Below, in pieces: positions 17,279 through 24,085 of a DNA stretch of 64,000 nt. The notes under the pieces were generated by a model, which saw nothing but the letters and a program-made list of their open reading frames with translations, was not told the DNA's origin and made no database searches. This DNA comes from Phenylobacterium montanum (GTDB lineage Bacteria; Pseudomonadota; Alphaproteobacteria; Caulobacterales; Caulobacteraceae). The position numbers and the translations under genes are program-made. Position 1 is the first letter of the stretch. Every line of letters begins with the position of its first letter. Location: contig NZ_CP073078.1 in NCBI RefSeq assembly GCF_018135625.1, forward strand, positions 4,682,501-4,746,500, written 5' to 3'.

Positions 17279-17299
17279 AATTCGAAAAAAGGGTGGGGT

Positions 17300-18007
17300 T
17301 CAGCCCTTGGCGGCGGCCAGGATCGGCCCGGCCTTGCCGGCCTGGACCAGGATGGCGGTCTTCAGCGCCGGATCGGACGCGGGCGGCAGGGAAAAGCGCG
17401 CCGCAGCGCCGCTCCAGTGGCCCAGCCGCACCAGCTCCTTGACCACGTTGCGGTGGGGCAGGGTGCGCCCGCCGTTCTCGCCGCGGCGGATCGGCACCTG
17501 CACGGTGCGCGGGTCGTAGCGGACCAGCAGCACCTCGGCCCCGCCCGCCGGGGCGCTGGCCGCGCCCACCGACACCGCGCCGGGCGCCAGGTTCAGGCTC
17601 GGCCCGCCGTCGCCGCGGTCGCCCTGGCGCACCAGGGCGGCGAAATCGTTCTTGTCGGCGCCCACCCCGTCGGCGCGGCCGTTGACCACGACCTGCGGGG
17701 TGAAGACGTTCGCGTGGCCCCGGGCGTGGGCATAGTCCCACTGGCGGTCGGTGAACGCGGCCTTGGCGAAGGTGTCCTTCCAGCCCAGCTGGTCCCAGTA
17801 GGTGACGCCGAAGCTCAGGGCCAGCACCTCCGGCCGGTCGGCCGCGGCGATCAGGTTGGCGTTGGCCGGCGGGCAGGACGAGCAGCCCTGGCTCTGGAAC
17901 AGCTCCACCACCACCGGATGGCCGGCGTCGGCCGCCTGGGCCGCCGGCCCCGCCGCGCTGGCCAGGGCCGCGGCGAGGGCCACCAGGGCGCCGTGCAATC
18001 TCTTCAT
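17300..18007 (-). CDS. DUF1223 family protein, exported, thioredoxin-like
   Basis: 235 residues. A signal peptide (MKRLHGALVALAAALASAAGPAAQAA) is followed by VVVELFQSQGCSSCPPANANL, where CSSC is the family's conserved CxxC. YWDQLGWKDTFAKAAFTDRQWDYA and YTPQVVVNGR-like segments (VFTPQVVVNGRADGVG) are also typical. Probably periplasmic and redox active. A GTAACC-N16-CGAA promoter lies 47 bases upstream, so it belongs to the SigF regulon with the sigF-nrsF pair nearby. Confidence 0.88.
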   Translation of the reverse strand: MKRLHGALVALAAALASAAGPAAQAADAGHPVVVELFQSQGCSSCPPANANLIAAADRPEVLALSFGVTYWDQLGWKDTFAKAAFTDRQWDYAHARGHANVFTPQVVVNGRADGVGADKNDFAALVRQGDRGDGGPSLNLAPGAVSVGAASAPAGGAEVLLVRYDPRTVQVPIRRGENGGRTLPHRNVVKELVRLGHWSGAAARFSLPPASDPALKTAILVQAGKAGPILAAAKG

Positions 18008-18053
18008 CTCGCGGTCTCCATCGCGGGCCTGTCGGCCGTGTCTTGCGGGAGAG

Positions 18054-18079
18054 TTCGGCGCCAAACGCGATCCGGTTAC
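18054..18079 (-). promoter_or_regulatory. SigF-type promoter of the DUF1223-MXKDX genes
   Basis: On the minus strand GTAACC (18079-18074), 16 bases, then CGAA (18057-18054). This is the same spacing and -35 as the promoter before sigF at 14959-14984 and fits the Caulobacter SigF consensus. The leader to the ATG at 18007 would be about 40 bases. Confidence 0.78.
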
Positions 18080-18205
18080 AGCCCATGCGACAAAATTGCA
18101 GAGGCCCATGTGACCTTGCGTCCGCCCCAGTCATGTTTGGTTAACCCCGCTGCAAGCTTCCCGCCCCCATTCTGGGCGGATGCAAGCGGAGGCGTTCGGC
18201 GCACC

Positions 18206-19777
18206 ATGATCGAAGCGTTTCGGTACACCGCCGAACCCAATGAGCGGCAGGACATCGCGCCGGCCAGCCTGAAGGACCTGCTGGTCGACGGCGGCGACGG
18301 CCGCCTGGCCCTCGACCCCTTCACCGGGCGCAACCGCTATGGCTGCGGCCCCTGCCCGGATCCCGAGCTGGCCGACTTCGGCTCCTCCACCGCCTCGGTG
18401 ATCTCGCAAGGCGGGTTCGATGCGGCCGAGGCCCTGCGCGCCCGGCTCTATGACGAACAGCCCCGCGGCCCCAACGGCGCCCTCTACGCCCGCGAGCTGC
18501 AGCGCATCCGCGATCGGCTGGTCGGCCTCTGCGGCCTGACCGACATGGCCGGGCTCCAGGTGGTGTTCTCGCCCTCGGGCACCGACCTGCACATGCTGAT
18601 CGCCGAGCTGGTGGGCGCCACCCCCGGCTCGCCCCTGGTCTGCGTCGACGTCGAGCCGGAAGAGACCGGCAGCGGCGTGCCCGCCGCCCTGGCCGGCCAG
18701 CACTTCGGCGCCAACGCCGCCCTGGGCGCCCCGGTGATGGAGGGCGCCGCCGTCGGCCCCGAGGCCCGCCGCTTCGTCGCCATCCGCGCCCGCGCCGCCG
18801 ACGGCTCCCTGCGCCCCGCCGCCGAGATCGACGCCGAGCTCGACGCCCTGGGCCACGAGGTCATCGGCCAGGGCGCGCGCCTGCTGCTGGCCGTCTCCGA
18901 CGTCTCCAAGACCGGCCTGATCTCGCCGGGGCTGGAGAGCGTGCTGGCGTTCAAGGAAAAGTTCGCCGCCCAGGCCGAGATCCTGATCGACGCCTGCCAG
19001 TTCCGCCTGACGCCCGAGAGCCTGGAGGCCTATCTGGGCCACGGCTTCATGGTGGCGGTGACCGGCTCCAAGTTCCTGACCGGCCCCTCCTTCTCGGGCG
19101 CGGTGTTCGTCCCGCCCCAGGTCGCCGAGCGGCTCCAGGGCCGGTTGATCTCGCCGGGCCTTCGGGCCTACAGCGCCCGGGGCGAGTGGCCGCAGGGCTG
19201 GGTCGGCGCCGCGGCCATGAGCGACAGCGTCAATTTCGGCCTCTTGCTGCGCTGGGAAGCGGCGATCGCCGAGCTGGCGGCCTTCCGCGCCCTGCCGGTG
19301 GCCAAGGTCGACGCCTTCACCGCCCGGTTCGCCGCCGCGGCCAGCGCGGCCATCGCCGCCGAGCCCCTGTTCGAGCCGCTCGAGGTCCGCGCCCTGGACC
19401 GCAGCGCGGTCGGCGGCCGCGCCTCCGGCTGGGACCTGACGCCCACCATCTTCCCCTTCCTGCTGCGCCACGCCGAGGGCGGTCGCGGCGGCTATCTCAG
19501 CCTGGCGGCGACCCAGGACGTCTATCGCGGCCTCTGCGCCGAGCCCTTCCCGCCCCAGCCCGGCGCCGTGCGCGCGCGCCTGGGCCAGCCGGTCAAGTGC
19601 GGCGCCCGCGACGAGCGCCCGATCGCCGCCCTGCGCCTGTGCAACAGCGCTCGCCTGATCGTCGAAGCGGTCAGCGGCGGCCAGCCGGCCGAAGACGCCG
19701 TCATCGCCCGAGCCCTCGCCGCCCTCCAGCGCACCGCCGACGGGGTCCGGCGGCTCTCAGCGACCGGGCGGGTCTAA
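18206..19777 (+). CDS. PLP-dependent, fold-type I (class V aminotransferase-like) protein of unknown role
   Basis: 523 residues. The N-terminus holds RNRYGCGPCPDPELADFGSSTASVISQGGFDAAEAL, like the substrate-entry region of cysteine-desulfurase/kynureninase-type enzymes. ILIDACQF (Asp for the PLP pyridine nitrogen) is followed about 20 residues later by VAVTGSKFLTGPSFSGAVF, where GSK holds the Schiff-base lysine. I do not recognise a specific reaction. It has a CxxC-like CGPC near residue 47. ATG 18206 has GCGGAGG 13 bases upstream. It is divergent from the DUF1223 gene; followed by a family C repeat. Confidence 0.7.
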   Translation: MIEAFRYTAEPNERQDIAPASLKDLLVDGGDGRLALDPFTGRNRYGCGPCPDPELADFGSSTASVISQGGFDAAEALRARLYDEQPRGPNGALYARELQRIRDRLVGLCGLTDMAGLQVVFSPSGTDLHMLIAELVGATPGSPLVCVDVEPEETGSGVPAALAGQHFGANAALGAPVMEGAAVGPEARRFVAIRARAADGSLRPAAEIDAELDALGHEVIGQGARLLLAVSDVSKTGLISPGLESVLAFKEKFAAQAEILIDACQFRLTPESLEAYLGHGFMVAVTGSKFLTGPSFSGAVFVPPQVAERLQGRLISPGLRAYSARGEWPQGWVGAAAMSDSVNFGLLLRWEAAIAELAAFRALPVAKVDAFTARFAAAASAAIAAEPLFEPLEVRALDRSAVGGRASGWDLTPTIFPFLLRHAEGGRGGYLSLAATQDVYRGLCAEPFPPQPGAVRARLGQPVKCGARDERPIAALRLCNSARLIVEAVSGGQPAEDAVIARALAALQRTADGVRRLSATGRV

Positions 19778-19783
19778 ACCCTT

Positions 19784-19969
19784 CCCTTCTCCCCTTGCGG
19801 GAGAAGGAGGGGCCCGTTCGCGAAGCGAATGGGAGGATGAGGGGTCGCACCGGCTCATCCGGAAAAGATAGCGCCGCCGCGAGGCAGGTATCGGAAAGGC
19901 CGGCGCGACCCCTCATCCTCCCACCCGCGTTGCGGGCGGGCCCCTCCTTCCCCCGCAAGGGGGGAAGGG
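19784..19969. repeat. Nested inverted repeat, family C, copy 2
   Basis: About 186 bases with the same outer arms (CCCTTCTCCCC...GGGGGGAAGGG) and inner GGAGGATGAGGGG / CCCCTCATCCTCC arms as the copy at 16733-16906; only the central loop differs. It lies between convergent genes. Confidence 0.9.
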
Positions 19970-19972
19970 AAT

Positions 19973-20584
19973 TTAGGGCGGCCCCCGCGCCGCCCGGGGG
20001 CGGGGAGCCACAACCGGCGGCCACTCAGGCGGCGCCACAACCCGGCGCCCGGCGCCCCCGGAAACCACCCCGGCCGAGCCCAAACCCTTGCGCAACACCG
20101 CCGCCGTCTCGGCCGCCTGCCGCCGAACCGCAGCGGTCAGGGCCTCGACCCCCGCCTCCAGGTCCAGGCCGGCGAACAGGTCCTCGTCCGGATCGCCCAG
20201 CCACTCGCGCTCTTCGCGCAGATCCTCATCGTCCGGCTCGTCATCCAGCCGGTCGTCATCGCCGGATCGCGCGCCAACCCCCGCCCGAGGCGCTCGCGCC
20301 TGGCGCCAGCCCCCGCGCGGCGGCGCCCCTTCGGCCAGCCTGGCCTCCAGCGCCAGGGTCTGGCGCACCGCCCGCGCCACCCGGGAAAAGCCCGAGGCCG
20401 CCTGAGCCGCCTCGGCCGGCGAGACCTCGGCGTCCTCGGCCGCAGCCGCCGCCCGCTCGCCCATGGCCCGAGCCACCCGCATCCCGATCTCGCCCAGTTC
20501 CCTCAGCATCGCCCCATGCCGCAACGCCCGATCGCTGGCGCTTTCGGGAGGCTGGGGAGGGGGGATGGGCGGTGACGTTGGCAT
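19973..20584 (-). CDS. Uncharacterised SOS-controlled protein
   Basis: 203 residues, no known domain. A Pro-rich N-terminus (MPTSPPIPPPQPPESASDRALRHGAML) is followed by an Ala/Arg-rich helical part. Then come an acidic stretch (DDDRLDDEPDDEDLREEREWLGDPDEDL), a second helix (GVEALTAAVRRQAAETAAVLRKGL) and a Pro/Arg tail. A GAAC-N7-GAAC LexA box ends two bases before the ATG at 20584, which makes DNA-damage control likely and argues for this start over the ATG 18 bases upstream. With the box so close, the message may be leaderless. Confidence 0.65.
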   Translation of the reverse strand: MPTSPPIPPPQPPESASDRALRHGAMLRELGEIGMRVARAMGERAAAAAEDAEVSPAEAAQAASGFSRVARAVRQTLALEARLAEGAPPRGGWRQARAPRAGVGARSGDDDRLDDEPDDEDLREEREWLGDPDEDLFAGLDLEAGVEALTAAVRRQAAETAAVLRKGLGSAGVVSGGAGRRVVAPPEWPPVVAPRPRAARGPP

Positions 20585-20585
20585 A

Positions 20586-20600
20586 GAACAAAAGGAGAAC
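20586..20600. promoter_or_regulatory. LexA (SOS) box
   Basis: GAACAAAAGGAGAAC, read on the other strand GTTC-N7-GTTC, is the alphaproteobacterial LexA operator. It lies directly upstream of the minus-strand gene 19973-20584. No other perfect box was noticed in the window, although I could not search exhaustively. Confidence 0.75.
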
Positions 20601-20645
20601 ATTTTTGAGGTTAGCTGTCAAGGCTGACCACCGTCGGGCAGGGCC

Positions 20646-20882
20646 TCAGTTTGATTTTCGGATGCTCAGCTGGAGAATGCAGATGGCTGCGCTGGCACAA
20701 ATGAGCAGCGCGCCGGCCGCTATAAATAGCCCGGAGCCCCATGTGTGCCAGAGCCGATATTCCGAAGTCAGCCTGTAGGCCGGTGTGGGTTCAGCCCACC
20801 AGATGAAGCCGCCCACGAAAATCAGCATGGCTCCTGAGCCCGCCGACAGAAGCGCCAAAATGGTTCTGGCCGCGCTGCTCAT
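20646..20882 (-). CDS. Small membrane protein, uncharacterised
   Basis: 78 residues with two clear hydrophobic segments, RTILALLSAGSGAMLIFVGGFIWW and GSGLFIAAGALLICASAAICIL, separated by a short polar loop. No family recognised. It follows the exported protein gene 20889-21284 by six bases and is probably in the same transcript. Confidence 0.55.
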   Translation of the reverse strand: MSSAARTILALLSAGSGAMLIFVGGFIWWAEPTPAYRLTSEYRLWHTWGSGLFIAAGALLICASAAICILQLSIRKSN

Positions 20883-20888
20883 TGGCGC

Positions 20889-21284
20889 TCATTGCTCCGG
20901 CGCGGACTTGGCGTCGGGCAAGTCGCGAACCACGAGGTTAAAGCCCCTAAGGAGGGTCACCATCTGCATCCAACCAGGACGTGACCGGGTCACGGGGCAG
21001 ACCAGGAAGTCGCCGTAGACTTCGCGATGAAACTGATGGCCGTCGATCAGAGCCCAAACTTCCTTCGCGAACACGCTGGGGTGCTCGCTGTCGTGATCGT
21101 CAGGCGACACGACCCCGAGGATACGCCGGGTGCCGATCTTCCAGATGCGGATCGATGGAGTTCCGTTCGCGACAAACAGCCGGCCATGCACGACCGGGCA
21201 TGACGGCCCTTCTTCGCCTGCATGCACCTGAGCCGGGTAGGCGGCGATCAACAGGAGGGAAATTGCGAGCAACAGACCCTTCAT
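20889..21284 (-). CDS. Exported protein, uncharacterised
   Basis: 131 residues starting MKGLLLAISLLLIAAYPAQVHAGE, a signal peptide with an AHA-like cleavage site. The mature part has two cysteines (PSCPVVHGR and FLVCPVTRSRPG), which could form a disulfide. AGGA lies six bases before the ATG at 21284. No family recognised; probably periplasmic. Composition is less GC-rich than the main chromosome genes, and it lies beside the AT-rich HEPN gene, so the group may have arrived together. Confidence 0.6.
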   Translation of the reverse strand: MKGLLLAISLLLIAAYPAQVHAGEEGPSCPVVHGRLFVANGTPSIRIWKIGTRRILGVVSPDDHDSEHPSVFAKEVWALIDGHQFHREVYGDFLVCPVTRSRPGWMQMVTLLRGFNLVVRDLPDAKSAPEQ

Positions 21285-21320
21285 GACCATTCCTATGATC
21301 TCGTCCGCCATCGCGAGAGG

Positions 21321-21402
21321 CTATGGGATGCGTATCATGTTCCCGCAGCCTCAGAACACGCTAGGGCATGGGTATCGTGTCCCTGAATCCTCGCAGCCAA
21401 TG
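21321..21402. repeat. Degenerate tandem repeat, two units of about 40 bases
   Basis: The stretch 21321-21360 and the next 40 bases align at about 70 percent (CTAnGGGnATGnGTATCnTGT...CCTC). A third, weaker resemblance follows near 21419. It lies in the gap upstream of the AT-rich HEPN gene. No coding role is evident. Confidence 0.35.
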
Positions 21403-21532
21403 CTTGGCTTTCGTGTCAGATTGGGGCATCGATACCTCAGGGTTGTGTCGAGCCAGCGGGGCCGGTTCCGAATTTGCCGCCGGCGTCCTCGCAAGTGCAG
21501 GTAGACACTGCCCGTGATCGGGGGCGTGCTGA

Positions 21533-23017
21533 ATGAGCAACAATACCGAGCCTTTTGGCTTTATCGCTTTCAAATTTGACGAAAGAACAAAATCACCAAA
21601 AGGGTTCATCCTCACATACAAAAGAAGTGAGCTCGATTTGTGGCTCGCTCAGCCCAACACTTCTGAATCAGAGGGCGCTCCTGGAAAAGATCGGGCGACT
21701 TCAGATCGCGCAGAAGAGGGTGTCGAGCAAAGTGAAAGCGAAACGCTATCGAGGCTTTTGAAATCTTATTCGAAATCTATGTCTTCGATTCGAAGCACAT
21801 TTACTCTGACTCTCGTGCTTGGTCCGGCCATGCAGGTTGGAACGATTAACACAAGTCTTATCCCTCACGCCGAGAAGCACCTAACGAAGCTCGCTGACGA
21901 TGAAAAGTCAAAAATATATTCTTTTAGTATTGCCGATAGTGTAGAGATAGCAAGAAAAGTAAATAAATATATGGAAACAAAAGATGGCTTCGACCAGTTG
22001 CCATCCGCAATTTTGCTTACCATTGGAGCGATATTTGATTCTCAATTTTCAGAAATTCTGAAATACTTTCTATCGATTCGTCCTGAGCGGTATAAAAGTA
22101 GCGACAAAGCTCTAAGTCTAAAAGAGATCTTTTCGATGAAGTCATTGGATGATGTGATAGAAAAAGTTATAGTCGACGAAATAGCAGACAAAATGCGTGG
22201 TAGCCATGCCGAGCAAATTGATTTTGTTGAGAAGCAATTTGATGTCGATATAATAAGTTCCTATTCGCGGTGGCCGGAATTCATAGAAATATTCGAACGA
22301 AGAAATTTAGCCGCGCACGGAAATCTCGTCGTGAACGGCATATATCTGAAAAAATGCGCTGCAGCGGGCGCTGGCGTGAACTCGTTGCCAAAAATTGACG
22401 CCAAATTAGAAATTGATGCACAGTACTTAAATAGCTCTGTAGACATATTAACGGAATTTGGATTGTTATTAATATCTACGCTTTGGCGAAAACATAAAGC
22501 ACCAAACGATGAGGCGTCTTTTCAGTTAATCAATGATTTGTGCGTAACGTTTATCAAAGAGAAGCGGTATATGTTGGCGATTCGCCTTCTTGAGTCGGGG
22601 CTTCAAAAGAAAAAAGTCGTATGCCCGGACATAATATTAAAAATGATGACCGTAAATCTAGCAAACGCTCACAAGAAGGCGGGTAATATTGCAAAGTGCA
22701 AAGATATTCTAGACAACGCCGATTTTAGCGCCGCAAATGACAGCTTTCAACTGTGTGTCGCCGCTTTGCATGAGGATATCCCAAGGGTTATTTCTTTGAT
22801 GGCACCGGTCGCGCAGGGGGGGCAGGTGCATGCCGGAAATTTCAGAGATTGGCCTGTGCTGGATTGGGTTAGGGATCACCCTGACGTAGTAGTTAAATTT
22901 GAAGAAGTGTACGGAGAGCCGATACAGAAAAAAGTGGATGAGGATATTCGAGATGAAATTATCGTTGAAGATGTTGCGGATTTAAATGACGTAGATGATA
23001 CGGGTACTGTTCATTAA
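21533..23017 (+). CDS. HEPN-motif protein with TPR-like C-terminus, AT-rich, horizontally acquired
   Basis: 494 residues encoded by strikingly AT-rich DNA with many AAA, ATA and TTA codons, unlike the neighbours. Residues 255-264 read ERRNLAAHGN, so R257-x4-H262 fits the Rx4-6H catalytic motif of HEPN ribonucleases, and the following VVNGIYL matches the xVNxxY pattern common after it. Residues about 330-425 form TPR-like helix pairs. No toxin partner with an antitoxin fold lies next to it. HEPN proteins of this kind act in anti-phage defence, toxin-antitoxin and abortive infection. The function here is inference. No strong ribosome site; GGGGG lies 13 bases upstream. Confidence 0.6.
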   Translation: MSNNTEPFGFIAFKFDERTKSPKGFILTYKRSELDLWLAQPNTSESEGAPGKDRATSDRAEEGVEQSESETLSRLLKSYSKSMSSIRSTFTLTLVLGPAMQVGTINTSLIPHAEKHLTKLADDEKSKIYSFSIADSVEIARKVNKYMETKDGFDQLPSAILLTIGAIFDSQFSEILKYFLSIRPERYKSSDKALSLKEIFSMKSLDDVIEKVIVDEIADKMRGSHAEQIDFVEKQFDVDIISSYSRWPEFIEIFERRNLAAHGNLVVNGIYLKKCAAAGAGVNSLPKIDAKLEIDAQYLNSSVDILTEFGLLLISTLWRKHKAPNDEASFQLINDLCVTFIKEKRYMLAIRLLESGLQKKKVVCPDIILKMMTVNLANAHKKAGNIAKCKDILDNADFSAANDSFQLCVAALHEDIPRVISLMAPVAQGGQVHAGNFRDWPVLDWVRDHPDVVVKFEEVYGEPIQKKVDEDIRDEIIVEDVADLNDVDDTGTVH

Positions 23018-23173
23018 GAATTGCGCTACGTGCTCAATTTTAAGCTTTCTCGATTCAAATTAATCTCAAATGGACGATATTAATCTTGAGGTTTCTGGTT
23101 TACAATCGGGGGGCAATCGACACCGCCACCACCCACTCGCCCGACTAGTCGCGGGGAGTTCCCCCAATACCCC

Positions 23174-24085
23174 CTACAAAAAGCTCCCCGCCTCCACCTC
23201 CGCCGCCTCGGTGATCGGCTTCACGTCCACCGCCACCGTTAAATCCTGGTCCCCCGACCCCAGGATCACCCCGTCGATCGGCGACACGTCGGCATAGTCC
23301 CGGCCCACGGCCAGTTCGATGTGGTCGTCGGCCACGATCAGGCCGTTGGTGGGGTCGAAGCCGATCCAGCCCAGGGCTTCACCGCACCACAGGTCGACCC
23401 AGGCGTGGGTGGCGTCGGCGCCCTCCAGCCGCTTCTGGCCCGGCGGGGGCACGGTGCGCAGGTAGCCGCTGACATAGGCGGCCGAGAGGCCCAGGCCCCT
23501 GAGGCCCGCCAGCATGATGTGGGTGAAGTCCTGGCAGACGCCGCGGCGGGCCTGGAAGGCGTCGATGGCCGGGGTGGTCACCAGGGTGGCTTTGCTGTCG
23601 TATTTGAACTCGGCCTGGATGGTCCGCGCCAGCGCGAACGCCGCCTCGATGATCGGTCGCTCTGGCGCGAAGGCGCGGCGGGCGTAGTCGGTCAGGGCGG
23701 GCAGGACCGGGACCTGGGCGGTGGGATAGAGGAAGTTGGCCGGGGCGCCGATGTCCAGCGAGGCCGAGGCCAGGGCCGCCTCGCGCACGCTCTCCCAGGG
23801 CGCGCCGCGCACCGAGCGGCCGACATCGGTGCGCTTGACCTGGACCTTGCACGTGGCCTCGATCTTCAGCTCGCTGTGCGGCGTCTCGACGATCACCGCG
23901 GTGACCCGCTCGCCGAACGGGCCGGTGCGGTGGCGCATCGAGCTGGCCCGGGGCGAGACGGAAATGGCGCTGGCCAGCACCGCCTGGTCGGCGGTCTCGC
24001 GCGGCGTCAGCCGCAGGGTGCAGCGGGCGTAGCTCACGGGCGAGTTATAGCGGTAGGTCGTCAGGTGACGGACTTCGTAGATCAC
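23174..24085 (-). CDS. Transglutaminase family protein
   Basis: 303 residues. An N-terminal beta domain ([29 protein letters not shown]) precedes a transglutaminase-like core with the catalytic Cys in RRGVCQDFTHIMLAGLRGLG, His in DATHAWVDLWCG and Asp in WIGFDPTNGL. Starts with GTG that overlaps the stop of the ATP-grasp gene (GTGA). It is the third gene of a conserved operon with a permuted ATP-grasp/alpha-E protein and a transglutaminase-DUF2126 protein. Such sets are predicted to make and process an amide-linked peptide tag or conjugate, but no product is known. Confidence 0.92.
   Translation of the reverse strand: MIYEVRHLTTYRYNSPVSYARCTLRLTPRETADQAVLASAISVSPRASSMRHRTGPFGERVTAVIVETPHSELKIEATCKVQVKRTDVGRSVRGAPWESVREAALASASLDIGAPANFLYPTAQVPVLPALTDYARRAFAPERPIIEAAFALARTIQAEFKYDSKATLVTTPAIDAFQARRGVCQDFTHIMLAGLRGLGLSAAYVSGYLRTVPPPGQKRLEGADATHAWVDLWCGEALGWIGFDPTNGLIVADDHIELAVGRDYADVSPIDGVILGSGDQDLTVAVDVKPITEAAEVEAGSFL

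Noticed and set aside
17256-17290. Hairpin plus T-run as a terminator after DUF1223
   Set aside because: On the transcribed strand the T-run comes before the stem, the wrong order.
21283-21504. 73-codon plus-strand frame upstream of the HEPN gene
   Set aside because: No ribosome site, Arg-rich shadow-like product, overlaps the degenerate repeat and the signal peptide gene start.
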